Source: Bacteroidota bacterium
GTDB taxonomy: Bacteria; Bacteroidota; Bacteroidia; Flavobacteriales; Flavobacteriaceae
Assembly (NCBI GenBank): GCA_949528465.1
Contig: CATIMP010000029.1
Coordinates: 1 to 36,797 of the forward strand
Length of the DNA: 36,797 nucleotides
Direction: 5' to 3'
The notes beneath the pieces were generated by a model that had not been told where the DNA came from, made no database searches, and saw nothing but the letters and a program-made list of their open reading frames with translations. Positions within the stretch are counted from its first letter, which is position 1; every line of letters starts with the position of its first letter. Positions 1 to 10,000 of the stretch are shown here, in pieces. A program made the position numbers and the translations under genes.

Positions 1-16
1 AAAGTTGACAAAAAAA

Positions 17-691
17 CTAAACTCCCATCCGCTTTTTTACCAACTCCAATACGTATCCTAGTAGTTCGCTAATCCCAAAATCGGAAGCGTTAATAGCAAT
101 CGCATCTGTTGCTTGTGCCAGCGGGGAGTCTACACGAGTGCTATCTAAGTGGTCGCGTTGGGTGATGTTTTCCAAAATAGCATCAAGCGTAACACTTGGG
201 TCAACGGTTTTAAGTTCGTCGTAACGCCGTTGCGCACGAATGTTGCCATCTGCAGTCAAAAATAATTTTACATCGGCATATGGAAAAACGACCGTGCCAA
301 TATCACGACCATCCATCACAACACTGTGCTGCGTACCAATGGCACGTTGTTGCGCCACCAAAAACGAACGAATAGCAGAAACCGCGGCAACTTGGCTCAC
401 TGCATTTGAAACGGACATGCTTCGTATTGCTGCGCTTACATCTGTGCCGTTAAGCATTAGTTTGTTGTTTTTAAAAGTCAATTGAATATCGTCAAGGTTG
501 GCAATCAGCGTATCTTGATCAAAATGATTTGAGCTAAGCCACTGTTTTTGTTGGGCATATAACGTTACCCCACGATACATGGCGCCTGAATCTACATATA
601 CGAATTCCAATGCCTGTGCCAATGCTTTAGCTAAGGTACTCTTCCCTGTAGATGATGCGCCGTCTATGGCAATTACAAATGGTTTTTTCAT
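17..691 (-). CDS. cmk: (d)CMP kinase (cytidylate kinase)
   Basis: N-terminal P-loop IAIDGASSTGKSTLAKALA, YVDSGAMYRGVTLYA and VMDGRDIGTVVFP motifs typical of Cmk. Confidence 0.96.
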   Translation of the reverse strand: MKKPFVIAIDGASSTGKSTLAKALAQALEFVYVDSGAMYRGVTLYAQQKQWLSSNHFDQDTLIANLDDIQLTFKNNKLMLNGTDVSAAIRSMSVSNAVSQVAAVSAIRSFLVAQQRAIGTQHSVVMDGRDIGTVVFPYADVKLFLTADGNIRAQRRYDELKTVDPSVTLDAILENITQRDHLDSTRVDSPLAQATDAIAINASDFGISELLGYVLELVKKRMGV

Positions 692-1701
692 TTTCTTGGC
701 TCTAAGGTTAACCCCAAAAACGTACGGTTTCCGGCTATGTTATATCTAGCGTGGCTTAGCTGAAAACGCAAACGGCGTAACTGCATCCCCACACCAAACG
801 AAAGTCCCGAAAAATTCCGCATTTCCAAAATACGCAATTCCGCAGCACGCTGCGCATGATATCCTAAACGAATAGAAAATACCCCTTCTGGGAAAACTTC
901 CACACCAAAAGTAGCGTGACGCAATACCTTTTTTATCAAACCTGATTTTTGCTGTGTACTATCTCCGCCAAGATTAGTGGTTGCCTCTTCTGGATTGTCA
1001 AAAAGTAAGGGCCACTTGTTTAGATGATGTAACGACACGTGCCACCGCAACGGTAAGTGTTCCAAAGCACTCGAAAACCCAAGTGTTAGATTGGCAGGAA
1101 GTGGCTCAAAAACATCTTCATAAGCGGTAATTTGCTTCCCCAAATGTTGATAAACCAATGCCACCCGAAACGGTTTTCCAATTGGATTATAATACAAACC
1201 AATATCTCCTGTCATTCCAGAAGATGAATAGATGTCTAAATTAGAAAGTATATAGCGCAAACGCGCGCCCAGGTGTAAGTTTGGACGTAAAAAATAATGT
1301 GAAGACGCTAAACCAATTGCTACTTCGCTTCCACTAAAGTCTGTTGTAGGATTTCCAAACTCATCGGCGCCATCAAAAGTACCATAATTGATGTATTTAA
1401 CATCAAACACCAATGCTTTAGCTCGGCTAATCGTATATGCATAAGCAGCCGTTCCACGATGAATACCATCAAAATAAGGTTCGTAATTTACCATAAGCTG
1501 CCCGCCGTGCTCGCCACGGATAACAGCAGGATTAGCAAGAGTGGTGCTAATGTCGGCATCGTGTAAAGTAACGGGGTTTCCCAGTGCCAATTGCCTTGGC
1601 GAAGAAGAAAGTTCTAAAAAACGATAGGTAGCATCACCACCGATTTGTGCAATAATTGCAGTTGAAAAAATCAAGAAACAGGAAACAAAAAGCCTTCTCA
1701 T
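688..1701 (-). CDS. porQ: Type IX secretion system protein PorQ
   Basis: Signal peptide then QIGGDATYRFLELSSSPRQLALG, the PorQ N-terminal signature; beta-barrel-like; overlaps cmk start by 4 nt. Confidence 0.85.
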   Translation of the reverse strand: MRRLFVSCFLIFSTAIIAQIGGDATYRFLELSSSPRQLALGNPVTLHDADISTTLANPAVIRGEHGGQLMVNYEPYFDGIHRGTAAYAYTISRAKALVFDVKYINYGTFDGADEFGNPTTDFSGSEVAIGLASSHYFLRPNLHLGARLRYILSNLDIYSSSGMTGDIGLYYNPIGKPFRVALVYQHLGKQITAYEDVFEPLPANLTLGFSSALEHLPLRWHVSLHHLNKWPLLFDNPEEATTNLGGDSTQQKSGLIKKVLRHATFGVEVFPEGVFSIRLGYHAQRAAELRILEMRNFSGLSFGVGMQLRRLRFQLSHARYNIAGNRTFLGLTLEPRK

Positions 1702-1719
1702 TCGTATTAAAAACGAAAG

Positions 1720-4170
1720 TTACGCTTTTTTCGTACCTGATACACGCTGTTTCGTAATCGCAATAGCTAATACTTCATCAATTGAAGAGACATAATGAAA
1801 CCTTAATCCTTTTAAATAACGTTCTGGTATCTCGCCAATATCCGCCTGATTTTTATCACTTAAAATAATTTCTTTGATGTTGGCGCGCTTTGCTGCTAAA
1901 ATCTTTTCTTTAATTCCACCTACAGGCAACACTTTTCCACGAAGTGTAATTTCACCCGTCATAGCGATACGGTTTTTTACTTTTAGTTGTAAAATACTCG
2001 ATACCAAAGACGTTATCATCGTAATTCCTGCACTAGGCCCATCTTTTGGTGTGGCTCCTTCGGGAACGTGAATATGGAAGTTGTGCTTGCTGAAAAAGTC
2101 ACTTTCAATACCCAAATCATCAGCGTGCGACTTGATGTATTGCAAGGCTATAGTTGCGGATTCTTTCATCACTTTACCTAAGTTCCCCGTAATGGATAAG
2201 GCACCGCTTCCTTTACTCAACGACGACTCAATAAATAAAATATCTCCACCAACACGAGTCCATGCCAAGCCTGTAACAATACCTGCGACGTCGTTATTTT
2301 CGTAAGTATCACGAAGCAGTTTTGCTGGCCCTAAAATGGATTCAAGTTCTGATACTTCAAGTTTGGAATCACGAGGTGTTTCTTTGGCTTCTAGCATCGC
2401 GTAATGACGTACTACTTTCGCTATTTGCTTATCCAATCCACGCACACCCGACTCACGAGTATAGCCTGCTACCAATTGTTGCATGGTCGCTTTTGGAAGT
2501 TTTACAGCTGATTTTTTTAAGCCGTGTTCGCTGGTTTGTTTTGGCAGTAAATAGCGTAGTCCTATTTGTACTTTTTCTTCTAAGGTGTAGCCTGAAACCT
2601 CTATGATTTCCATACGGTCACGAAGTGCTGGCTGTATTGTAGACAATGAATTTGCCGTGGCAATAAACATTACTTTGGACAAGTCGTAGCCTGTTTCTAA
2701 GTAATTGTCATAAAATGTGGTATTCTGTTCTGGGTCAAGCACTTCTAGCATAGCAGACGACGGATCGCCATGCGCACTTTCGGCAAGTTTATCGAGTTCA
2801 TCAAGAACGAAAACAGGGTTTGATGTAGCCGCTTTTTTGATGTTTTGAACCACACGTCCTGGCATGGCTCCAATGTACGTTTTGCGATGTCCACGAATCT
2901 CTGCTTCATCGCGCATACCCCCCAAAGACATACGCACGTATTTTCTGCCCAACGCCTCTGCAATCGATTTTCCAAGCGAAGTTTTCCCAACTCCAGGAGG
3001 TCCAACCAAACATAAAATCGGAGATTTCATGTCGTTGCGGAGTTTTAAAACGGCCAAGTGTTCAATGATGCGCTGCTTTACTTTATCTAAACCAAAATGG
3101 TCACGATCTAAGATTTTTTGCGCACGATTTAAGTCAAAATAGTCTTCAGAAAAGGTATTCCACGGGAGGTCCAAATACAAATCCAAATAATTTCGCTGCA
3201 CCGAATATTCTGCCACTTGCGGATTCATACGTTCTAATTTTGCCAACTCCTTATTAAAATGTTTGGCAACCTTATCGTCCCAAGCTTTCGTTTTGGCACG
3301 CTCGCGCATTTCTTGAACCTCTTCGTCATACGAGACGCCGCCCAACTCTTCTTGAATTGTTTTCATCTGTTGATGTAAAAAATATTCACGCTGTTGTTGG
3401 TCTAAATCGTGGCGTACTTTTGTTTGAATATCATTTTTAAGCGATAGCTTTTGATATTCAACATTCATCTGCTTTAAACACATTAAGGCACGTTGTTCCA
3501 GGTTGTCTTGTTCCAAAATATCTTGCTTTTCAGCAACGGTCATCTCCATGTTGGACGAGACAAAATTTACCAAAAATGCATTGCTTTGAATGTTCTTAAT
3601 CGCGAATGATGCTTCTGAGGGAATTTCAGGATTTTGCGCAATAATTTTTAACGCTAAATCACGAATAGAATCTATAATGGCAGAAAAATTGGGGTCGTTC
3701 TCTTCTGGACGAATTTCTTCCAAACTTGCTACCTTCGCAGTCAAATAAGGGTGCTCTGCAATATAGCTAAGTGTTTCAAATCTTTTTTTACCCTGTAAAA
3801 TGATGGTTGTATTTCCATCGGGCATTTTGAGCACACGTAAAACCTTGGCCAAAGTTCCTTTTTGATATAAATCGTCTGGTGATGGTGATTTGGTTTCGCC
3901 CTTTTGTTGTGCAACAACGCCAAGCAGTTTATTTCCGCTATTTACGGCCTTAATGAGTTTTATAGACCTATCGCGACTTGCTGTAATAGGAATCACTACG
4001 CCTGGAAACAACACGGTGTTTTTTAGTGGAAGTATGGGCAATTCCTCCGGAACGGGTTCTTTTTGGATGGCTTCCTCGTCGTCGGTAGTCATTAACGGAA
4101 TCAAGTCCGCTTCATCTTCCAAATCTTGAGGTAACAGGTTTTCTAGAGATAAAATCTTTGTTGTAGACAT
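1720..4170 (-). CDS. lon: ATP-dependent endopeptidase La (Lon)
   Basis: Lon N-domain LPILPLKNTVLFPGVVIPI, Walker A GPPGVGKTSLGKSIA, proteolytic motif PKDGPSAGITM with later catalytic Lys region; 816 aa. Confidence 0.98.
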   Translation of the reverse strand: MSTTKILSLENLLPQDLEDEADLIPLMTTDDEEAIQKEPVPEELPILPLKNTVLFPGVVIPITASRDRSIKLIKAVNSGNKLLGVVAQQKGETKSPSPDDLYQKGTLAKVLRVLKMPDGNTTIILQGKKRFETLSYIAEHPYLTAKVASLEEIRPEENDPNFSAIIDSIRDLALKIIAQNPEIPSEASFAIKNIQSNAFLVNFVSSNMEMTVAEKQDILEQDNLEQRALMCLKQMNVEYQKLSLKNDIQTKVRHDLDQQQREYFLHQQMKTIQEELGGVSYDEEVQEMRERAKTKAWDDKVAKHFNKELAKLERMNPQVAEYSVQRNYLDLYLDLPWNTFSEDYFDLNRAQKILDRDHFGLDKVKQRIIEHLAVLKLRNDMKSPILCLVGPPGVGKTSLGKSIAEALGRKYVRMSLGGMRDEAEIRGHRKTYIGAMPGRVVQNIKKAATSNPVFVLDELDKLAESAHGDPSSAMLEVLDPEQNTTFYDNYLETGYDLSKVMFIATANSLSTIQPALRDRMEIIEVSGYTLEEKVQIGLRYLLPKQTSEHGLKKSAVKLPKATMQQLVAGYTRESGVRGLDKQIAKVVRHYAMLEAKETPRDSKLEVSELESILGPAKLLRDTYENNDVAGIVTGLAWTRVGGDILFIESSLSKGSGALSITGNLGKVMKESATIALQYIKSHADDLGIESDFFSKHNFHIHVPEGATPKDGPSAGITMITSLVSSILQLKVKNRIAMTGEITLRGKVLPVGGIKEKILAAKRANIKEIILSDKNQADIGEIPERYLKGLRFHYVSSIDEVLAIAITKQRVSGTKKA

Positions 4171-4195
4171 AGTTTATTGATGTGCCATTTTGTCC

Positions 4196-4212
4196 GCTTT
4201 ATACTATAAAGC
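4196..4212. repeat. 17-bp palindrome GCTTTATA-C-TATAAAGC upstream of lon
   Basis: Perfect 8-bp arms around one central C; imperfect outer arms CCATTTTGT (4185-4193) and ACAAATGG (4220-4227). Confidence 0.8.
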
Positions 4213-4370
4213 AGTTGCTACAAATGGAAATTTTTATTAAATATATATTATTCAAATGCCATGCCATTGTAACAAAGCCTGTTAAAATCGTTATCACTAT
4301 ATCAATCCAAAACAAAAATTAGATGCCAAAATTATTGGCCCTGGCGATGTAACCAAAAAATAAAACGCAG

Positions 4371-5687
4371 TTATAGCGCTCGTTTATTCCCTCGTTCTAA
4401 ACGGATAAGTAATATGCCACCCACAAAGAAAAATACAACAAAAAATAAAATGGCATTGCGCATACTTCCCGTAACCTGATCAACAGTAGCATACATGAGC
4501 ATACCAATAACAATTCCTACTTTTTCTGCTACATCATAAAAACTAAAATACGAAGTGGTATCAATCGTTTGGGGAATGAGTTGGGAGTAGGTAGAACGCG
4601 CTACTGATTGTATGCCGCCCATGCAAAGTCCAACAAAACCAGCAACGATATAAAATTCAATGGGTTCATAAATATAATAGGCGCTAACGCAAAGCATTAC
4701 CCAAAGGGCGTTCAGCAAAATCAACGTTTTGATATTACCCCAACGGTTGGCTAATTTTGAAGACATCAATGCGCCAAAAATGGCAATTATCTGAATGAGC
4801 AGAATGCTAATAATTAACCCTGTTGTCTTTTCTTCCGCAGCCCATAAAATTTCTTGCTCACCAAAATACGCCGCTACGAGCATGACCGTTTGCAAGGCCA
4901 TGCTAAACACAAAAAACGCTCCCAAGTAACGCTTTAAAAAATGTAAATTCTTTAAACTTTTCCAAACCGATTTAAGTTCTCGGTAACCATTGAAAAAAAT
5001 ATCCTTGGTATATACTTTGTCTTTATTCCCGCGTGGCAAATGATAAAATGCAATATGACTAAACAAAAACCACCAAGCACCTACCGAAATAAACGAATAA
5101 CGCATAGCCTTTAGCGACGCTTCTCCGTCATCGCCAGAAATCCCAAACGCATCTGGTTTAAGTACCATAAACAAGTTTACAAGAAGCAACATTACACTGC
5201 CAACATAGCCCATAGCAAAGCCACGTGCACTAATGCGGTTTTGTTGTTCGGGAAAAGCAATATCTGGCAAATAAGAATTGTAAAACACCAAGCTGGACCA
5301 CGCCCCAACCAATGCCAAAAAGTAAAAGAGCAATCCCCAATAGATGTTTTGAATTTCGAACCAATACAACCCAATACAAGAGGCAGCACCCAAATAACAA
5401 TAGAATTGCATAAAGCGCTTTTTATTGCCCATATAATCTGCAATTCCAGATAAAATAGGAGACCAAAGTGCTATCACAACAAAAGCCAGAGCGGTTACAT
5501 AGCTTATTAAAGCTGTGTTTTTTATTTGCATTCCAAAAATCTCCAAATGTGTTTGGTCACCACATATGTATCCGTAGTAAAGTGGAAAAATAGTAGACGA
5601 AATAACTAGAAAATAAACCGAATTTGCCCAATCGTAAGAAACCCAAGCGCGTAACAGTTTTTTATCACCCTTTTTGTGTGATGGCAT
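4371..5687 (-). CDS. MFS transporter (UMF1/Atg22-like family)
   Basis: Multiple TM segments; N-terminal RAWVSYDWANSVYFLVISSTIFPLYY typical of UMF1 family MFS proteins. Confidence 0.85.
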   Translation of the reverse strand: MPSHKKGDKKLLRAWVSYDWANSVYFLVISSTIFPLYYGYICGDQTHLEIFGMQIKNTALISYVTALAFVVIALWSPILSGIADYMGNKKRFMQFYCYLGAASCIGLYWFEIQNIYWGLLFYFLALVGAWSSLVFYNSYLPDIAFPEQQNRISARGFAMGYVGSVMLLLVNLFMVLKPDAFGISGDDGEASLKAMRYSFISVGAWWFLFSHIAFYHLPRGNKDKVYTKDIFFNGYRELKSVWKSLKNLHFLKRYLGAFFVFSMALQTVMLVAAYFGEQEILWAAEEKTTGLIISILLIQIIAIFGALMSSKLANRWGNIKTLILLNALWVMLCVSAYYIYEPIEFYIVAGFVGLCMGGIQSVARSTYSQLIPQTIDTTSYFSFYDVAEKVGIVIGMLMYATVDQVTGSMRNAILFFVVFFFVGGILLIRLERGNKRAL

Positions 5688-5742
5688 GCTGATTGTTTGC
5701 TCAAATAAACAAAATAGTTTTAAACATAAAAAACAAGAGGAC

Positions 5743-5750
5743 TATCTTTG
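5743..5750 (+). promoter_or_regulatory. Bacteroidetes-type -7 element TATCTTTG for alpha/beta hydrolase
   Basis: Exact match to TAnnTTTG, 5 nt before ATG at 5756; TTTT at 5718-5721 as weak -33 (N21). Confidence 0.6.
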
Positions 5751-5755
5751 CTTGG

Positions 5756-6619
5756 ATGGAAAAGAAAAAAAAGCATAAACAAGGGTTTAGTGTTCCTGCT
5801 TGGTTACGTATTATGTTCAAAAACTTAGAACGGATTTCTCCTTATTTGGCTATGCGAGCCGCAGCATATATATTCTCAAAACCACTCAAGTTTAAAGTGC
5901 CAGAAAAAGAACTAAAAGCCCTAAAGCATTGTGTCCAGAAAAACGTACAAATACAACACAAAGACATCAAAATTGCAACGTTTACATGGGAAAACTCAGG
6001 AGAAAAAGTACTCTTATCACATGGATGGAGCGGCAGAGGAATGCAGCTGTATTACATTGCCGAATCACTCCATAAGGCAGGATATCACGTGGTAACTTAC
6101 GATGCGCCAGCACACGGAAAATCTACGGGAAAACTCACGAACATGCTCGAAATGATTGAGACGATTGCAAACTTAGACAAAGTCGAAGGTGGCTTTGATT
6201 ATTTTATCGGACATTCTTTTGGGGCCATGGCTATTTTCAACTACTGCAAGACTAGAGGAAATGCAAAAAAAATAATTACAATTGGTGCTGCTGACAACAT
6301 GCGCATGATTTTTGATAATTTTATTACATCAGTAGGATTGAGTACTAAAATATTAAAGCGGATGATCGCATATTTCGAGCAAAAATATAAGGTGATTATA
6401 GACGATTTTTCTCCATTTATTGCGGTTCAAAAGTTGCAAACACCAACGCTTTTGATTCATGACATAGAAGATTATGAAGTGAGTTCAGCATGCTCCGATT
6501 CTATTGCTAAACATCACCCAAATGCCAAAGTAATAAAAACAAAAGGATTAGGACACCGTAGAATTCTTAGAGACAATAAGGTGATGCATCAGATTAAATC
6601 ATTTATTCAAGAGTCATGA
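5756..6619 (+). CDS. Alpha/beta hydrolase
   Basis: LLSHGWSGRGMQ oxyanion region, nucleophile elbow GHSFGA, C-terminal GLGHRRIL His; start moved from track 5693 to the ATG at 5756 (MEKKKKHKQG), just after the -7 element. Confidence 0.85.
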   Translation: MEKKKKHKQGFSVPAWLRIMFKNLERISPYLAMRAAAYIFSKPLKFKVPEKELKALKHCVQKNVQIQHKDIKIATFTWENSGEKVLLSHGWSGRGMQLYYIAESLHKAGYHVVTYDAPAHGKSTGKLTNMLEMIETIANLDKVEGGFDYFIGHSFGAMAIFNYCKTRGNAKKIITIGAADNMRMIFDNFITSVGLSTKILKRMIAYFEQKYKVIIDDFSPFIAVQKLQTPTLLIHDIEDYEVSSACSDSIAKHHPNAKVIKTKGLGHRRILRDNKVMHQIKSFIQES

Positions 6620-7119
6620 AAACACTACAAATCATTCTTATTATTTGCTTCTTAAACGCTTTTAGCGCTTGTGGGCAACAAACTGAAAAGGCAACAAAAA
6701 CTGTATCAGAAAAATCAAAAACTATGAAAAAAACAGACGACTATTGGAAAGACAAACTCAGCCCCGAAGCTTTTCGCATACTGCGTAAAAAAGGCACAGA
6801 ATATCCGCATACAGGAGAATATAACCTTCATTTTGAAGCAGGTATTTACAATTGCATGGCATGCAAAGAACCGCTATTTAAGAGCACAACAAAGTTTAGA
6901 AGCGATTGTGGATGGCCCAGTTTTGACAATGCAATTGAAGGAAAGATTCGATATGAAAAAGACAGTTCACTTGGGATGAATCGAACTGAAATTATTTGCA
7001 ACAGCTGTGATGGACATTTAGGTCACGTATTTAACGACGGCCCTACAAATACAGGCTTACGCTATTGCGTAAATTCTGTTGCGCTGGATTTTGATGCAGA
7101 ACAGAAAAACGCTAAATAG
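6616..7119 (+). CDS. msrB: Peptide-methionine (R)-S-oxide reductase MsrB, predicted lipoprotein
   Basis: CMAC and CNSC zinc motifs, GWPSFDNAI, GHLGHVFNDGP, RYCVNSVALDF catalytic Cys; N-terminal signal with lipobox-like FSAC. Confidence 0.93.
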   Translation: MKTLQIILIICFLNAFSACGQQTEKATKTVSEKSKTMKKTDDYWKDKLSPEAFRILRKKGTEYPHTGEYNLHFEAGIYNCMACKEPLFKSTTKFRSDCGWPSFDNAIEGKIRYEKDSSLGMNRTEIICNSCDGHLGHVFNDGPTNTGLRYCVNSVALDFDAEQKNAK

Positions 7120-7144
7120 CCGACTGAAATAGGCTTTCGTTTCG

Positions 7145-7152
7145 TATTTTTG
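7145..7152 (+). promoter_or_regulatory. -7 element TATTTTTG upstream of lpdA
   Basis: Exact TAnnTTTG, 15 nt before ATG 7168; no clear -33 TTG. Confidence 0.4.
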
Positions 7153-7167
7153 CACAAACTTTACCAT

Positions 7168-8559
7168 ATGAGTCAATACGATATAATTGTTTTGGGAAGC
7201 GGACCTGGTGGTTACGTTACCGCTATTCGCGCTTCTCAGTTAGGATTCAAAACAGCCGTTATTGAAAAAGAAAGTCTTGGAGGCGTTTGCCTCAACTGGG
7301 GTTGCATTCCTACCAAAGCCTTAATTAAATCGGCACAAGTTTTTGAATACCTACAACATGCTGAAGATTACGGACTCACCGTAAAAGAATACGACAAAGA
7401 TTTTGATGCTGTGGTAAATCGCAGTCGCTCGGTGGCAGATACTATGAGTAAGGGTGTTCAATTCTTAATGAAGAAAAACAAAATTGATGTGATTTCCGGC
7501 TATGGCACATTATTGCCAGGAAAAAAAGTTCATGTTAAAGCCGAGGACGGTAGCGAACAAGAGCTATCTGCGCAACATATTATCGTGGCTACTGGTGCAC
7601 GTTCTCGCGAACTTCCAAGTTTGCCTCAAGACGGCGAAAAAGTAATTGGGTATCGCAAAGCGATGACACTCAAAAAACAACCTAAGAAACTTGTTGTTGT
7701 AGGCTCTGGAGCCATTGGAGTAGAATTTGCCTATTTCTACAACGCCATGGGTACTGAAGTCACCATTATTGAATATCAGTCGCGTATTGTTCCCGTTGAA
7801 GATGAGGAGATTTCTAAGCAGATGGAACGCTCATTTAAAAAAGCAGGTATTAAGGTATTAACAAATGCAGAAGTTACAGCTGTTGACACTTCTGGAAAAG
7901 GAGTTACGGCTACAGTAAAAACAAAAAAGGGCGAAGAAAAAATTAGTGCCGATGTGGTACTTTCTGCTGTGGGTATCAAAACCAATACCGAAAATATCGG
8001 ACTTGAAGAAGTCGGTATTGCTACTGATCGAGATAAAATTTTGGTAAACGATTTTTACCAAACCAATATCCCAGGTTATTACGCCATTGGAGATGTTACA
8101 GCAGGACAGGCCTTGGCGCACGTGGCGTCTGCTGAAGGAATTTTATGTGTCGAAAAAATTGCTGGACAGCACGTTGAACCCTTAGATTACGGAAATATCC
8201 CAGGATGTACGTATAGTAGTCCAGAAATTGCATCGGTTGGACTAACCGAAGTACAAGCTAAAGAACAAGGCTATGAAATTAAAGTAGGGAAATTTCCATT
8301 TTCTGCTTCTGGAAAAGCACAAGCAAGCGGTACTACTGACGGGTTTATTAAAGTTATTTTTGATGCCAAATACGGGGAATGGCTTGGTTGCCACATGATT
8401 GGTGCGGGAGTTACCGACATGATCGCAGAAGCGGTTTTAGGTCGTAAATTGGAAACTACTGGGCACGAAGTACTAAAAGCCGTTCACCCACACCCTACTA
8501 TGAGTGAAGCCATGATGGAAGCCGTTGCAGACGCATATGACGAAGTGATTCACTTATAA
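7168..8559 (+). CDS. lpdA: Dihydrolipoyl dehydrogenase (E3)
   Basis: FAD motif GSGPGGYVTAIRASQLG, redox disulfide GGVCLNWGCIPTKAL, C-terminal HPHPTMSEAMMEA; start placed at MSQYD. Confidence 0.95.
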   Translation: MSQYDIIVLGSGPGGYVTAIRASQLGFKTAVIEKESLGGVCLNWGCIPTKALIKSAQVFEYLQHAEDYGLTVKEYDKDFDAVVNRSRSVADTMSKGVQFLMKKNKIDVISGYGTLLPGKKVHVKAEDGSEQELSAQHIIVATGARSRELPSLPQDGEKVIGYRKAMTLKKQPKKLVVVGSGAIGVEFAYFYNAMGTEVTIIEYQSRIVPVEDEEISKQMERSFKKAGIKVLTNAEVTAVDTSGKGVTATVKTKKGEEKISADVVLSAVGIKTNTENIGLEEVGIATDRDKILVNDFYQTNIPGYYAIGDVTAGQALAHVASAEGILCVEKIAGQHVEPLDYGNIPGCTYSSPEIASVGLTEVQAKEQGYEIKVGKFPFSASGKAQASGTTDGFIKVIFDAKYGEWLGCHMIGAGVTDMIAEAVLGRKLETTGHEVLKAVHPHPTMSEAMMEAVADAYDEVIHL

Positions 8560-8580
8560 AATTATTTCATATTGATTTTT

Positions 8581-8607
8581 AAAAAGCAGCTACATAGCTG
8601 CTTTTTT
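8581..8607 (+). terminator. Rho-independent terminator downstream of lpdA
   Basis: Hairpin AAAAAGCAGCTA-CA-TAGCTGCTTTTT followed by T-rich sequence. Confidence 0.85.
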
Positions 8608-8652
8608 ATTTTTTGTATATTTAATTTTAGTTAACCCTCAAAACTTACAATT

Positions 8653-9099
8653 ATGAACAGCACGATATCTCGGCTTAATCAACTAATTACTACTGCTGAA
8701 GCCTATTTAAAAACAGCCCACAGACAAAAATTGGCAGCAAAACCAAAACCTACACAATGGTCTAAAAAAGAAATTTTAGGGCATTTAATTGATTCTGCAC
8801 GCTATAACTTGAGTCGATTTACCGAAATTCATATTAAACCAAAGCCGTATCAGATTGTTGATTATGAACAAGACGAGCTGGTGCTTGTAAATGACTACCA
8901 ACGTGCAGAACCAAAAGATCTTACCATGTTGTGGGTGAGCTTAAACAAGCAAATCATACACGTAATAAAGCAACAAAACGAAAAAACATTACAAATTCAA
9001 GCCAAATTACCCAACCAGAAAACAACGAACTTACTTTTTCTAATAAATGACTATTTAGAGCACATGGAGCATCATGTAAAGCAAATTGTTGACGCCTAA
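8653..9099 (+). CDS. DinB family protein
   Basis: MNSTISRLNQLI..WSKKEILGHLIDSARYNLSRF..YLEHMEHHVKQI with DinB-type conserved His residues. Confidence 0.85.
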   Translation: MNSTISRLNQLITTAEAYLKTAHRQKLAAKPKPTQWSKKEILGHLIDSARYNLSRFTEIHIKPKPYQIVDYEQDELVLVNDYQRAEPKDLTMLWVSLNKQIIHVIKQQNEKTLQIQAKLPNQKTTNLLFLINDYLEHMEHHVKQIVDA

Positions 9100-9134
9100 T
9101 GGCTATTTTGCGGCATAATTAAAAGCATCAAATA

Positions 9135-9989
9135 GTGAAATATATTGTAATTACGGGAGTCTCCACAGGAATTGGACGCGATGCTCTTCGCTTGCTACAT
9201 AAAAAAGGGTACTATATTTTTGGAAGCGTTCGTAAAGAAGCAGATGCAAAGAAACTAACTGAAAGCTATCCAGAGCGATTTACGCCCCTAATTTTTGATG
9301 TTCAAAACCACGATGCAGTGGTAAAAGCCACAAAAGTTGTTTTTGAAACTTGTGATGCCCTGCATGCACTTATTAACAATGCTGGAATTGCGGTTCCTGG
9401 TCCACTGCAACATATATCAGAAAAAGATTTTGAACGCCAACTTGATATAAATCTCAAAGCTGTCCGCAGGATTACCAACCTTTTTTTGCCACTTCTCGGA
9501 GCTGCAGCCAACTTCAAAAAAACACCTGGAAGAATAATCAATATAAGTTCTATTTCAGGGTTATTTAATTCGCCATTTAATGGCGCATATTCTATTTCAA
9601 AACACGCATTAGAAAGCATGACAGATGTTTATCGAAGAGAGTTGCGGCGCTATAATATTAAAGTTATTGCAATTGAACCAGGTCCAATCCAGACAGCTAT
9701 TTGGCAAAAAAGCCTAAATAGTATGGATAAGTACTCCCACACAGAATATAACGATGTGCTACAAAAAGCAGATATGATGATTGAAAAATCTGAAAAATCA
9801 GCCTTACCTGTTTCCCGAATATCCGATCTTATTTTAAAATGTTTGACATCTGGAAACCCAAAAACACGCTACATTGTTCACAGAAGCAAATTCCTATTCA
9901 AGCTACTTGCATTTTATCTACCTGATAAACTCGTGGATTGGTTTATTCACAGAACTCTTACACGAGGTAATCGTCATAGACCAATTTAA
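9135..9989 (+). CDS. SDR family oxidoreductase
   Basis: ITGVSTGIGRDALRLL nucleotide motif, NNAG, S-x12-YSISK catalytic motif; GTG start. Confidence 0.9.
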   Translation: MKYIVITGVSTGIGRDALRLLHKKGYYIFGSVRKEADAKKLTESYPERFTPLIFDVQNHDAVVKATKVVFETCDALHALINNAGIAVPGPLQHISEKDFERQLDINLKAVRRITNLFLPLLGAAANFKKTPGRIINISSISGLFNSPFNGAYSISKHALESMTDVYRRELRRYNIKVIAIEPGPIQTAIWQKSLNSMDKYSHTEYNDVLQKADMMIEKSEKSALPVSRISDLILKCLTSGNPKTRYIVHRSKFLFKLLAFYLPDKLVDWFIHRTLTRGNRHRPI

Positions 9990-10000
9990 GCAGGAAATAT

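Noticed and set aside
1874-3142. Multiple 65-94 aa ORFs antisense to lon
   Set aside because: Low-complexity shadow ORFs from the codon structure of lon.
7081-7100. Possible selenocysteine MsrB
   Set aside because: Catalytic position is an ordinary Cys (RYCVNSVALDF); no in-frame TGA.
9302-9619. 105-aa antisense ORF within the SDR gene
   Set aside because: Antisense to conserved SDR catalytic region, no recognisable domain.
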